64,000 bases of DNA from Bacteroidota bacterium (GTDB taxonomy: Bacteria > Bacteroidota > Bacteroidia > Bacteroidales > JAADJA01), in contig JAHLKX010000005.1 in the NCBI GenBank assembly GCA_020444515.1, forward strand, positions 310,001-374,000, read 5' to 3'. Made by a program: the position numbers and the translations under genes. Positions 51,401-59,289 of this stretch are shown here, in pieces. Positions within the stretch are counted from its first letter, which is position 1. Every line of letters starts with the position of its first letter. A model generated the notes under the pieces. That model searched no databases and had not been told where the DNA came from. It worked only from the letters and a program-made list of their open reading frames with translations.

Positions 51401-51929
51401 CATCTTCGAGGTACTCGGCATAATATTTTAATTCATTGATGCTATAATCACCTGAGAGGTTGATGTTGATAATTGGAAATTCAGAAAAATCAATATCGGC
51501 GATCATGGGATCTTCTGTCAGATCATTGGGTAGTTCACTCTTGGCTTTGTCAACGGCATCACGGACTTCCTGAAGAGCCTGATTAATCTCTACGCCGGTA
51601 TTGAATTCAATGAAAACTACCGAAACATCCTGGAGGGAGTTGGAAGTGATTTTTTTGACTCCCCGGATTGATTCCAGTTCTTTTTCAATGGGTCGGGTGA
51701 TCAGATTTTCAATATCAACCGGTGGATTGCCAAAATAGAAAGTCTGCACCATTACAGTAGGGATATAAATATCCGGGAACAGTTCCTTTGGAAGCGATCG
51801 ATAACTATAAAATCCGAAACCGATCAGTATGAGGAGGAGGAGAAATATGGTGTTTTTATTTTTTAACGCCAGTGTGGTGAGCTTAAACTCCCTGCTCACC
51901 TTATCTTCTCTGTGTTGTTCTTGTGCCAT
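48498..51929 (-). CDS. RND-family efflux pump, inner-membrane subunit
   Basis: A 1,143-residue pump with the AcrB plan: helix 1 near residues 28-46 (TIFLLLLILIGFGFYSYRS), a large periplasmic loop (PKELFPDIYIPTVMVQTFYFGNPPVDIENLITRPIEKELESI), helices 2-6 with the proton-relay motif ALGMLVDNAIVVVENIY, then a second loop and helices 8-12. It lacks the heavy-metal CzcA signature and fits the HAE1-like drug/lipid exporters. An extra hydrophobic segment around residues 515-560 separates the halves. It works with the adaptor and TolC proteins encoded upstream. The substrate is unknown. Confidence 0.93.
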   Translation of the reverse strand: MAQEQHREDKVSREFKLTTLALKNKNTIFLLLLILIGFGFYSYRSLPKELFPDIYIPTVMVQTFYFGNPPVDIENLITRPIEKELESIRGVKKITSNSLQDVSVVFIEFNTGVEINQALQEVRDAVDKAKSELPNDLTEDPMIADIDFSEFPIININLSGDYSINELKYYAEYLEDEIESVPEISKVEIQGITEREVKINVDPLKLQSYELNFGDIESAISSENISMSGGDLRIKGTRRTLRVIGEFENVKQMENIVIKHEDQDIVYLKDVADIIYGFEDAESYARLNKENVVTLQVVKKGGENLLNATDQIFDILDQARTDNVLPDNLNVTITNDQSDMIKKQLSNLENSIIMGVIFVLLVLYFFLGIRNALFVGLAIPTSMFMSFMILGLMDYRINMIVLFSLILALGMLVDNAIVVVENIYRFVDRGYTRFEAAKRAVGEIAMPIISSTATTLAAFFPLLFWDSLMGEFMKYLPVTLIIVLTSSLFVALVIIPVISSSYIRYGNQNPPPNKKRGIRVAIAMLVLAALFYILGIYAVANLLTAFAIIGLLNLAFLYRLSRWFQERFLVWLEKTYLNTLKFVMKKRNPQLIIAGTFLLLIITIMFYFARDPKVEFFPVADPDYINIIAELPIGTDIDVTNDLLKKIENDVYEIIGDHQDILKSLVTIVGNGAIGENEGFSGKSGGPNRGLITVSFIDFEDRGGVSTAMFLKEFNDGLVNKYPGVDVSVERQSNGPPTGKPINLEISGKEFNKLLELTDTIRAFIDQSHVEGIEGLKIDLDVGKPEIIVKIDRDKARMFGLSTYQIASQLRTSIFGKEISDYKIGEDEYPIQLRLKDNFRYNLSSLMNQDITFRSQTSGKIIQVPISAVASVEYSTTYGSVLRKDLKRVITIWSNVVEGYNATEINNQLRELMKQFEMPPGYKYEFTGEQQEQEESAEFLSRAMLIALSLILIILVSQFNSVVKPGIILFSVLLSTIGVFGGLGTFKMDFIVIMTGIGIVSLAGVVVNNAIVLIDYINLLKLRKRKEMGLESTANLPLKESIDCIVEAGNTRLRPVLLTAITTILGLIPLASGLNFNFETLLSEFDPQIYFGGTNAAFWGPMSWTIIFGLTFATFLTLLIVPAMYHVLYKVKLWGLRLMKKEN

Positions 51930-51977
51930 TTCTTGTTACTTTCGATATTAACTGGTTTTTGGTTAGCATGCGCAAGT

Positions 51978-53105
51978 TTAACCGGTAATTCTAACTTTCG
52001 ATCCGCTGGATACCTGATTGTACCCCTCCACGATCACCTGGTCTCCGGGTTTTAGTCCGCTGGTTACCATGGTTTTATCCTGATAGGACCGGCCTGTCTC
52101 AATATATATCTTTCGGGCTGTTTGATCATCTTTGTTGACAACATAAAGGTAAGAACCCTTCATGTCTTCTTTAATGACGATGGATGGAACCAGCATTGAT
52201 TTTTCAACCCCATAATCATTGATCTTGATCCTTGCCAAAACATTGGGTTTGATCATCCCCTCCCGGTTCTTAATCTTCAATTGCACCCGGAAAGTGCGGT
52301 TTGCCTGATTGATGATGTTTCCGGTTCTGAAAACAGGAACTTCCATGGATATATCAGGATAGGAAGGGAATTCAAGCAATACTTTTTCCCCTTCTTTAAC
52401 ATTGGTGATGTATGCTTCTGAAACATCAGCATTTACGTAAAGATCAGTTAGATTAACCAATTGCATGAGCTGCATACCGGGAATGGCAAGTTCTCCATGC
52501 TTCACCCCTATCACATCAACAATACCGCTGATGGGTGCTTTGATCTCAGCCATATCAAGTTGTGATTGCAGGGTTTCAAGCCTGCTTTCCAGGGATTCTA
52601 CATTGTTCTTTGCCCGCAGGTAATCCATTTCCGACCCAATGTTTTTATCCCATAATTCCTTTTGTTTTTTATAAACAGTTCGGGCCAAATCCAAACTGGT
52701 TTCCACCTCGCGGATGGAACTTTGGGTCACGCTGCTGTTGATCTTTAAAAGCAAATCTCCCTTCTGAACCCGCTGACCTTCCACCACGAATATTTCTTTA
52801 ACCTGCCCGTTTATTTCAGGACTGATATACGCTTCATTAATGGCTTCCACGGTACCATTTACCTCAATGTAATGGTTGAAGGGCTCGTAGTTTATTTCTT
52901 CGATCCTGACTGGCGTTCCTGCATCGGCTGTGGCATTGCTACTCAGCTTTTCCTCCAGGTCGTTGATCTTTTTATTGATCTCTGCCATTTGATCTTTGTA
53001 TTCCGAAATTTGCTGCAGAATCTCTTCATCGGACTGTGGGTTATCGACCTTACCACTGCATGCAACCAGGAAAAGTACCACGATAATATAAATAAGTTTT
53101 TTCAT
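51978..53105 (-). CDS. RND efflux periplasmic adaptor (membrane-fusion) lipoprotein
   Basis: A 375-residue adaptor with a lipoprotein signal (VACSGK). A coiled-coil region (about 25-60) precedes the lipoyl half-motif INEAYISPEINGQVKEIFVVEGQRVQKGDLLLKIN. The alpha hairpin spans about 120-180 and the second lipoyl half is IKAPISGIVDVIGVKHGELAIPG. A beta barrel and membrane-proximal domain follow. The N-terminal coiled coil before the first lipoyl half is slightly unusual. It lies 48 nt upstream of the pump gene and should link the pump to TolC. Confidence 0.92.
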   Translation of the reverse strand: MKKLIYIIVVLFLVACSGKVDNPQSDEEILQQISEYKDQMAEINKKINDLEEKLSSNATADAGTPVRIEEINYEPFNHYIEVNGTVEAINEAYISPEINGQVKEIFVVEGQRVQKGDLLLKINSSVTQSSIREVETSLDLARTVYKKQKELWDKNIGSEMDYLRAKNNVESLESRLETLQSQLDMAEIKAPISGIVDVIGVKHGELAIPGMQLMQLVNLTDLYVNADVSEAYITNVKEGEKVLLEFPSYPDISMEVPVFRTGNIINQANRTFRVQLKIKNREGMIKPNVLARIKINDYGVEKSMLVPSIVIKEDMKGSYLYVVNKDDQTARKIYIETGRSYQDKTMVTSGLKPGDQVIVEGYNQVSSGSKVRITG

Positions 53106-53123
53106 TTGTTTGGTTATTGCTAC

Positions 53124-53828
53124 TTATTTGACGATTTCTATTAATTCTATTGAATAAATCAAGGTTGATCCGGGTGGGATCACATTGGCAATAGGTTTAT
53201 CACCATATGCCAGTTTAGGCGGAATGTACAATTCATAGATCGCACCTTCACGCATTTGTTGTATTCCTTCAGAAAGGCCGGGGATCACTTCATTGAGCCG
53301 TATTCCCGCTGGTCCACGGTCGTATGACATATCAAAAACATCACGGTTGATGAACATGGCTCTGTAGTGCACCCTCACACTATCGACTGCCTGGGGTTTT
53401 AATCCGGTACCTTCTTTTAATACTTTGTATTGCAATCCGCTAGCCAGTTCTTTAACACCCTCCCGATCAATATTCTCTTCCATGAACTTCATCCCTTCCA
53501 GTTTGTTCTGTTCCAGAACTTGCTTTTGTTCTTCAGCCAGCTTCTTTTTTAATTCTGAATCGAATGCTTTTATGATTGCTTCTTTAACAGAATCAGGCAG
53601 TACTGAAGTTCCATCTAATCCATCGGAGATCCCTTTGTAAATAGCCTCCCGATTGGCATCGATTTGCTCTTCATGGATACCGATCCCATAATCCAGACCG
53701 ATGATATAGCTAATGGTATCCATTCGGTTATCAAGGGTTACCTTGTCGGTATTCACACCCTGATCCATGCAGGAAACCAGCCATAAAAGCGAAAATAGAA
53801 TGAGGATATGTCTGAATATCTGTTTCAT
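53124..53828 (-). CDS. FKBP-type peptidyl-prolyl isomerase lipoprotein
   Basis: A 234-residue lipoprotein (signal ending VSCMDQG) with an N-terminal dimerisation domain (RMDTISYIIGLDYGIGIHEEQ, similar to FkpA/Mip) and a C-terminal FKBP domain (LQYKVLKEGTGLKPQAVDSVRVHYRAMFINRDVFDMSYDRG ... YELYIPPKLAYGDKPIANVIPPGSTLIYSIELIEI). It speeds proline isomerisation and folding in the periplasm. Its place between the TolC gene (10 nt) and the adaptor gene (18 nt) suggests a dedicated folding helper for the efflux complex, which is inference. The catalytic pocket residues look largely conserved. Confidence 0.92.
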   Translation of the reverse strand: MKQIFRHILILFSLLWLVSCMDQGVNTDKVTLDNRMDTISYIIGLDYGIGIHEEQIDANREAIYKGISDGLDGTSVLPDSVKEAIIKAFDSELKKKLAEEQKQVLEQNKLEGMKFMEENIDREGVKELASGLQYKVLKEGTGLKPQAVDSVRVHYRAMFINRDVFDMSYDRGPAGIRLNEVIPGLSEGIQQMREGAIYELYIPPKLAYGDKPIANVIPPGSTLIYSIELIEIVK

Positions 53829-53838
53829 TGTTATTTTA

Positions 53839-55191
53839 CTAATCCACGGTTGTTAGCTCTTTTTCGAGTTCTGATTTTTTGGTGAGCAGATCGAGCAAGG
53901 ATGTAAGATAATCAATCTCACTCGAAAGGTATTGATTATAGGTCTGTGACAGGTCAAGACTCGTTGAAAGGCCTTCGCGGTATTTGGTTTCTGTTTTTTG
54001 ATAGATCCGTCCCGAGTTATCCCTGGCCATCTGCTTATTTAAGTAAATTAAATAAGCATTATTGAACTCCATTTTAACGGTTTTTACCCTCAACGAAAGT
54101 CCCTGGGCGAGCTGATCCTGCTTGACAATCAGTTTTTCCAGTTCCAGTTTCGATTGCTGGATCTTATGATACCTGTATCCACTGCTCCATATCGGAATAT
54201 TCATCGTTACGCCGATCACCTGGGTCGGGAACCATTTATCATTAGAAGAGAAAAAATTGAATTCATTCCGCATGGCATTCTGTGAATAACTATAAAATGC
54301 ATTGATGTTCGGGTAATACTCAGTTCGATCGAGTTTCATTTTAAATTCAGCGATGGTTTTTTGATTTTGCAATAACTTATAATCAATATGTCTTTTCACA
54401 TCAAAATTCTGCTGTAACAAAAAATCCCGATTGATATCCGTCATCAGATTATCGAGTCGATCGGTCAGGGTGACCTCATCATCTGCTTTCAAACCGAGCA
54501 GGTATTTAAAGGTATTTCGTGCAATTTCCAGTTGATTTTCAATATTGGTCAGGGTGACCTGCATGTCGGATTTCAGCAATTCCAGCTGATCTACATCGGT
54601 ATCTTCAACAAATCCTGCTTTGTAATATTCTTTTGTTTCATACAACATCCTGTCAAGACTTTGCAAAGTGCTGTCGAAAATAACCCTGTTCTCTTGTAGA
54701 ATTATGACCGGGTAGTAAGCCTTGGCGATCATATCTTTGATTTCGATCTCACTTTTTTCATAACTGGTTTCCGAAAGGCTGAGGTATGCCTTTGAAGCCT
54801 GAAGACCCACAAGGTACTGGCCATTGAAGATCATTTGATTTACATCGGCACTCCAGGTAGCATTGTGCTGGGTCCCGAACTGGAGCTCGACAAATTCACC
54901 CGGTGTACCTCCCGGAATAAAATCAGCGGGAATAAGGCTGGTTGGAAGCTCCAGGTAATCATTATAACTGACTGAACCTGTAATTTGCGGCAATCCGGTT
55001 GCTATCGTTTCTTTTACTTTCTCCCTGGCGATTTCAATATCGGTCAATGCATTTCTTACATCATGATTGTGCTCCAAAGCATAAATCTGTGCTTCTCTCA
55101 GGGAGAATGAGTAAGAATCCTGTGACCAGGCCATCTGCGCAAACAATACCATATAAATTAAAATGCCTGTATTTCTTAATTTCGATTTCAT
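53839..55191 (-). CDS. TolC-family outer-membrane efflux protein
   Basis: A 450-residue outer-membrane protein with a signal peptide ending near AWSQ and the two-fold OEP repeat. Each repeat has long coiled-coil helices (e.g. IEIAREKVKETIATGLPQITGSVSYNDYL and LDRTEYYPNINAFYSYSQNAM), and the protein ends in a helical tail (YLSSEIDYLTSLLDLLTKKSELEKELTTVD). It forms the exit duct of the RND pump encoded downstream. It is the first structural gene after the TetR regulator, 9 nt away. Confidence 0.92.
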   Translation of the reverse strand: MKSKLRNTGILIYMVLFAQMAWSQDSYSFSLREAQIYALEHNHDVRNALTDIEIAREKVKETIATGLPQITGSVSYNDYLELPTSLIPADFIPGGTPGEFVELQFGTQHNATWSADVNQMIFNGQYLVGLQASKAYLSLSETSYEKSEIEIKDMIAKAYYPVIILQENRVIFDSTLQSLDRMLYETKEYYKAGFVEDTDVDQLELLKSDMQVTLTNIENQLEIARNTFKYLLGLKADDEVTLTDRLDNLMTDINRDFLLQQNFDVKRHIDYKLLQNQKTIAEFKMKLDRTEYYPNINAFYSYSQNAMRNEFNFFSSNDKWFPTQVIGVTMNIPIWSSGYRYHKIQQSKLELEKLIVKQDQLAQGLSLRVKTVKMEFNNAYLIYLNKQMARDNSGRIYQKTETKYREGLSTSLDLSQTYNQYLSSEIDYLTSLLDLLTKKSELEKELTTVD

Positions 55192-55200
55192 GATTGTGTC

Positions 55201-55821
55201 TTATATGTTGAAATTCAACTTAGCCTTTTGTTTCTCAAAATATTCAATTCCTTTCTGATTGGAGATTCCACGAATGTGGTTTTCAAACATTACCTCAAAG
55301 ATTTTGGTATAGGAAAAATCCTGGATTTCTTCTTTCGACATATTCTGAAAGTCTTCTATTTTCTGAAAATATAAATGAGCCACAATTTCCTTGTTCAGAT
55401 CGTGGCGATACAATCCTTCTTTGATTCCCTGATCGATGTTTTGCATGATGTTTTCGAGGATCATTTCTTTTTTGCAGGTCATATATTCTTCATAAACCTG
55501 CGGATAGTATTTCCTGAATTCAAAGGTTACAACAGGATTGATTTTGAAATGATTTTCACTCGAAATCTTGCTCATCTCCAACAAAAAATCAATGGCATTC
55601 AAATTTTTTTCCTTGATCTCTATAAAACGTTCCTTGATGGCTTTCTGAATATAGGAGCTTATTTTATTGAGCAAGTCTGTTTTGTTTTCAACAATCTGGT
55701 ATAGCGTCTTCTTTGAAATACCCATCATCCTGCAAAGATCATCCATTGAAATATTACGGATACCGTGCTCAATAAAGATCCTATAAGCGCCTTCAATTAC
55801 TTTCTCGTATTTTTCATCCAT
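55201..55821 (-). CDS. TetR/AcrR-family regulator of the efflux operon
   Basis: About 206 residues from the ATG at 55821; an in-frame TTG at 55860 would lie only 4 nt after the predicted transcription start and is rejected. The helix-turn-helix is intact: YRIFIEHGIRNISMDDLCRMMGISKKTLYQIVENKTDLLNKI. The C-terminal ligand domain is specific to this pair of regulators. It precedes tolC by 9 nt and is co-transcribed with the pump genes, so it probably represses its own operon until a ligand binds. A -33/-7 promoter is clear upstream. Confidence 0.88.
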   Translation of the reverse strand: MDEKYEKVIEGAYRIFIEHGIRNISMDDLCRMMGISKKTLYQIVENKTDLLNKISSYIQKAIKERFIEIKEKNLNAIDFLLEMSKISSENHFKINPVVTFEFRKYYPQVYEEYMTCKKEMILENIMQNIDQGIKEGLYRHDLNKEIVAHLYFQKIEDFQNMSKEEIQDFSYTKIFEVMFENHIRGISNQKGIEYFEKQKAKLNFNI

Positions 55822-55870
55822 TTTATAAAAATTACTTTCATCACACCTTTCCTTTTTCAAAAACGGGTTG

Positions 55871-55921
55871 CAAAGGTAAGCAAGAGAAACAACGGAAACA
55901 AAAAAATGTTATTTCGTTTCC
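55871..55921 (-). promoter_or_regulatory. Promoter (-7 TAccTTTG, -33 TTTG) and inverted repeat for the efflux operon
   Basis: On the minus strand the exact -7 element occupies 55878-55871 and TTTG occupies 55902-55899, a 20-nt gap as in the phylum consensus. A GGAAAC/GTTTCC inverted repeat around 55894-55921, with 16 nt between arms, overlaps the -33 element and is a candidate TetR operator. Confidence 0.6.
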
Positions 55922-55981
55922 ATTAATTTAAAGTTAATTTTTTATAAAAAACAGGAATGGGCAAATTGGAGGCTGAATGAT

Positions 55982-56608
55982 TTATTTGTCGATCTCAAAC
56001 TTTACCGACTTGATCTTTTTTTCGAAATAGGCAATGGCTTCAGGCTTACCGATGCTCCTCACCAGGTCTTCAAACATAACGGCAAAGAGGGTTTCGAACG
56101 AAAATTTATCAGGAGGGAAAAGATCTGGATTGTGGATGTCAATGAGGCGGCTCAGGTATAACCGGGCAAGCAATTCAATACTGAGATCTTCACGATACAA
56201 ACCCTGGTAAATTCCTTTGGTAATATTGATCTGGATTTTATCGAATATAAACTGTAGCCTTTTTTCGAAATGATCCTGGTAAATCTGTGGATATTTTGCT
56301 TTCAAATGAATGGTTATCGCCGGACTTACCAGTATGAAATTCTTGGCCACTTCTTTGCTAACAGTTAAAAGGATGTCAATGGCATTGACCCCTTCGAAAT
56401 CATGAATTTGAAAGATCTCCTCAAATTTTTGTCGCTCAATCTCGAGTAATTTTTTTACAAGGTCCTCCTCATTGTCGACGTGCTGCATTATTTCCTGACC
56501 CTGAATACCAGTCTTTTTCTCAATTTCCTGAAATGAAAATTTTTTTAAATTCTTTTTTTTGGCCTCAATCCTGATTTTTTTTAACAGGTCACGAAAGTGC
56601 TCATCCAT
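55982..56608 (-). CDS. TetR-like regulator, diverged paralog of the efflux regulator
   Basis: A 208-residue protein whose C-terminal half matches the regulator at 55201-55821 (NAIDILLTVSKEVAKNF, FRKYYPQ versus LKAKYPQ, KGIYQGLYREDL versus EGLYRHDL, and a shared EAIAYFEK-type end). The N-terminal helix-turn-helix region (FSFQEIEKKTGIQGQEIMQHVDNEEDLVKKLL) is recognisable but lacks several residues of the standard TetR pattern, including the usual G-x-x-x-x-x-I-A start. It may bind a different operator, or no DNA at all, and could modulate the first regulator through mixed dimers. It has its own promoter. Confidence 0.78.
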   Translation of the reverse strand: MDEHFRDLLKKIRIEAKKKNLKKFSFQEIEKKTGIQGQEIMQHVDNEEDLVKKLLEIERQKFEEIFQIHDFEGVNAIDILLTVSKEVAKNFILVSPAITIHLKAKYPQIYQDHFEKRLQFIFDKIQINITKGIYQGLYREDLSIELLARLYLSRLIDIHNPDLFPPDKFSFETLFAVMFEDLVRSIGKPEAIAYFEKKIKSVKFEIDK

Positions 56609-56639
56609 CCAGAGAGAATTAATTAGTTTTTACGCGTAA

Positions 56640-56647
56640 CAAAAATA
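56640..56647 (-). promoter_or_regulatory. -7 element (TAttTTTG) for the second TetR-like gene
   Basis: Exact consensus on the minus strand, about 32 nt before the ATG at 56608, so this gene is transcribed separately from psd upstream. Confidence 0.55.
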
Positions 56648-56719
56648 GGGATTTATTTCAGGTGCTTAAAATTGAAAATATGAAATAATTAACATAAATG
56701 CGTTAATTATACACTTGGA

Positions 56720-57385
56720 TCAATCCATGTGGGCGATGATGGTTTTGTTACCGATAACCTTCTGGCCGATCTTTACATCGATCTTCATGTCAGGTGGGAG
56801 GAAAAAATCGAAACGGGAACCAAATTTGATGATACCCAGTTCCTGGCCCTGATCTGCATATTTGCCTTCTTTTGCATAACAAACAATCCTTCGGGCAACA
56901 GTCCCGGCTATTTGACGAAACATGATCTTTTGACCTGAATCCGTTTCCATGACAATGGAAGTCCTCTCGTTCTCACTGGAGGATTTGGGTTTTGAAGCAA
57001 TGAAATACGATCCCTGGTTATGACGAAAAAATATGATGCGGCCACTTATGGGAAACCAATTGACATGAACATCTGTTGGTGACATAAAGATAGAAACCTG
57101 TTTCCGAACGGCATTGTAATACTCCTTTTCAAATACTTCTTCAATGACAACGACTTTTCCATCGGCACCGCTCAATAGGATATTTGGATCAGGTTCGATC
57201 AAGCGAATAGGATCCCTGAAAAAACGAACGACAAAAAAATAGAAAATCAAACCGGCTGTATACAATAAATAGTGAATGACCGTCTGGGTTGGTGCAACCA
57301 AGTTAATGATCATTACAATAGCCAGGAGAAGAAACAGTACAAGCACCATTACCGGGTATCCTTCTTTATGTAGTTTAATGGCCAT
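56720..57385 (-). CDS. psd: Phosphatidylserine decarboxylase (short, PSD-A type)
   Basis: A 221-residue inner-membrane enzyme that makes phosphatidylethanolamine. Two N-terminal transmembrane helices (VMVLVLFLLLAIVMIINLV and YLLYTAGLIFYFFVVRFF) are followed by FRDPIRLIEPDPNILLSGADGKVV, MSPTDVHVNWFPISG, with the catalytic His, and the self-cleavage motif FGSRFDFFLP, in which the Ser forms the pyruvoyl group. The length is that of the short archaetidyl/phosphatidylserine decarboxylases common in Bacteroidota. It is 3 nt downstream of cdsA, the preceding step in phospholipid synthesis. Confidence 0.93.
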   Translation of the reverse strand: MAIKLHKEGYPVMVLVLFLLLAIVMIINLVAPTQTVIHYLLYTAGLIFYFFVVRFFRDPIRLIEPDPNILLSGADGKVVVIEEVFEKEYYNAVRKQVSIFMSPTDVHVNWFPISGRIIFFRHNQGSYFIASKPKSSSENERTSIVMETDSGQKIMFRQIAGTVARRIVCYAKEGKYADQGQELGIIKFGSRFDFFLPPDMKIDVKIGQKVIGNKTIIAHMD

Positions 57386-57388
57386 TGA

Positions 57389-58201
57389 CTATAAGACAAG
57401 TAAAAGATAAATAAATACAAAAGGGGCCGCCAGTAATAAACTATCCAATCGGTCGAGGATGCCTCCGTGACCGGGGATCAGGGTCCCTGATTCTTTGAGT
57501 CCTGCCCTGCGCTTGAGTGCAGATTCGAAAAGGTCACCGAAGGTTCCGAATATAACGATAACAAGGGCAAATCCTAGCCAGCCTATAAGGGATAATTCTC
57601 CAAAATAGTTCCACAAGATGGTGGCACCGCCCAAACTAAATATCATACCACCAATGCTTCCCTCCCAGGTTTTTTTCGGTGAGATATCTTCACTGAGTTT
57701 ATATTTACCTGCCATGCTCCCTACAATGTAAGCAAAAGTATCGTTGAGCCAAAGGATTACAAACGTGCTTAATAAAAACATGTTAAATGATGAATCCCCT
57801 TTAAACAAGTGATAAAAGTTAATCAGGCTCAGAGGAATGGTAATGTAAAATATACTCATGAGAAAATAACCCAACCAATTCATGGTCTTTATTTGATTTG
57901 AAAGGGCAGGAATCAAAAATATTGAGAAAATAAGCGGAACAGCAATAAGCAGGTATTGATATCCTATATTCCCATTTGATACCAACACAGCCAAAACACC
58001 AAGTACAATGTTCAGCGCATAATAAGGGACTGCAGGAATGGGGATATCTTCAAGACGAATAATTTCACGATATTCACTTAATGACAGAAAGAGCAAGACG
58101 AGTGAAAACAGACCAAAAATAAGGTTTCCGCCAAGGATGCTGCCTACAACCAGTATCACATATACGGCACCCGATAATGTTCTTGTTAAAAATGGTTTCA
58201 A
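57389..58201 (-). CDS. cdsA: Phosphatidate cytidylyltransferase
   Basis: A 270-residue membrane enzyme that converts phosphatidate and CTP to CDP-diacylglycerol. Seven or eight transmembrane helices are visible. The signature is at the C-terminal end: SPKKTWEGSIGGMIFS and then FGDLFESALKRRAGLKESGTLIPGHGGILDRLDSLLLAAP. Its ATG overlaps the stop of the DUF2007 gene upstream by 4 nt and psd follows after 3 nt, so the lipid genes are translationally linked to the ftsH cluster. Confidence 0.95.
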   Translation of the reverse strand: MKPFLTRTLSGAVYVILVVGSILGGNLIFGLFSLVLLFLSLSEYREIIRLEDIPIPAVPYYALNIVLGVLAVLVSNGNIGYQYLLIAVPLIFSIFLIPALSNQIKTMNWLGYFLMSIFYITIPLSLINFYHLFKGDSSFNMFLLSTFVILWLNDTFAYIVGSMAGKYKLSEDISPKKTWEGSIGGMIFSLGGATILWNYFGELSLIGWLGFALVIVIFGTFGDLFESALKRRAGLKESGTLIPGHGGILDRLDSLLLAAPFVFIYLLLVL

Positions 58202-58404
58202 ATCTCTTTTTGTTCGTTAACCAGTCGATTGGCTTTTATAGCGAAATCCGATGAAACATACAATTCCAGTTCCCCAAACAAATAAGCGGAATCCTTTTTA
58301 TTGATAATAATGGATTCAATTCCATGCTGAAGAAGCATTCCCTTGATAATTTCGGCTTTATAACCTTCAGTGGTAGTATATATTTTTACCCAGTTCCCAT
58401 CCAT
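58198..58404 (-). CDS. DUF2007-type small protein, copy 1
   Basis: A 68-residue protein from the ATG at 58404 (a TTG at 58410 is less likely). It has the DUF2007 pattern: WVKIYTTTEGYKAEIIKGMLLQHGIESIIINKKDSAYLFGELELYV, a ferredoxin-like fold with an H-G-I-x-S turn. It is homologous to the next gene upstream (58431-58634). Family members are thought to bind signals or metals, but no function is proven. It overlaps cdsA by 4 nt. Confidence 0.8.
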   Translation of the reverse strand: MDGNWVKIYTTTEGYKAEIIKGMLLQHGIESIIINKKDSAYLFGELELYVSSDFAIKANRLVNEQKEI

Positions 58405-58430
58405 AAGCAAGCAAGTAAATAAAGGATCAT

Positions 58431-58634
58431 TTACATGTTGTGCGCGGCAATAATGCCCTGGGCTTTCTTTTCATCTTTTTCGTCGACATAGAGTTTAATC
58501 TCTCCAACTAGAAAAGCAGATCCTTTCTGATCCAGTGTTACACTGTCAATATCATGTTCTGCAAGCAGCTCCTGAATGATATTAATTTTATACATCTTAT
58601 CTGCGGAATAAATTTCGCGAAGGTTTTTTTCCAT
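58431..58634 (-). CDS. DUF2007-type small protein, copy 2
   Basis: A 67-residue paralog of copy 1: REIYSADKMYKINIIQELLAEHDIDSVTLDQKGSAFLVGEIKLYVDEKDEKKAQ. The two share the Y-K-x-x-I-I-x-x-L-L-x-x-H-x-I-x-S core and the S-A-(Y/F)-L-(F/V)-G-E-(L/I)-x-L-Y-V end, so they come from a tandem duplication. It starts 10 nt after the LUD gene stop, inside the same operon. Confidence 0.8.
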   Translation of the reverse strand: MEKNLREIYSADKMYKINIIQELLAEHDIDSVTLDQKGSAFLVGEIKLYVDEKDEKKAQGIIAAHNM

Positions 58635-58644
58635 TGTTTATGTG

Positions 58645-59289
58645 TTATGATTCTTCATCCAGTAAAAATACATATAATTCCTTTGGCCCATGTGCACCCA
58701 TGACCAGTGTTTTTTCAATATCTGCCGTACGACTGGGTCCAGAGATTACGGTTATGAGGGATGGTAACTTATTATCATACTTTTCTTTTATCAGACGAAG
58801 GGCATCTTTAAGTTCGGCAACGATTTGATTACTATGTGCAATAACAATATGGGTTTCCGGAAAAACATTCAAACGACGTCCGGAGATTTGTCTACTTGAA
58901 ATCATAACACTGCCGAGGCGGGCGATAAGATATTCACATTGGGTGATGCCTGCTTGCATTTCCTGTAAGTGCTCATCATCGTTGAAGTAAGGTATTTCCG
59001 CCTTATCAAGAAGTGCTGTTATCTTCGGATCAAGGCAAAATATATGTTTCCATTTTTTTTCTGCCACCAGGGATAACAGGTTTTTGCGCAAATCCTCCTC
59101 ATTTTCGCAGTAAACAAACTTTCCGGCAATACGGGTAAATTCCTGCGCAAAAACAATATCAACGGAGTCCTCCAGTTTTGGATGAACAGCTGATTCTGTA
59201 TCTAGCGATGGATAGGGGTTTTCGGTCTTACTGATCAGTGCATTCCTGATCTTTTTCAATACCTTTTCCCGTGAAGTTGTTTCGTCCAT
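58645..59289 (-). CDS. LUD-domain protein (LutC/YkgG-like)
   Basis: A 214-residue cytoplasmic protein. The LUD fold is shown by ARLGSVMISSRQISGRRLNVFPETHIVIAHSNQIVAELKDAL and by the end motif VISGPSRTADIEKTLVMGAHGPKELYVFL, the standard LutC signature. LutC belongs to lactate utilisation in Bacillus, but lutA and lutB are absent here. In this operon it sits directly after ftsH with no gap, as it does in many Bacteroidota, so its role may be different. Function unproven. Confidence 0.88.
   Translation of the reverse strand: MDETTSREKVLKKIRNALISKTENPYPSLDTESAVHPKLEDSVDIVFAQEFTRIAGKFVYCENEEDLRKNLLSLVAEKKWKHIFCLDPKITALLDKAEIPYFNDDEHLQEMQAGITQCEYLIARLGSVMISSRQISGRRLNVFPETHIVIAHSNQIVAELKDALRLIKEKYDNKLPSLITVISGPSRTADIEKTLVMGAHGPKELYVFLLDEES

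Noticed and set aside
58645-59289. Lactate-utilisation operon
   Set aside because: Only a LutC-like gene is present; lutA and lutB are absent and the neighbours are ftsH and lipid genes.
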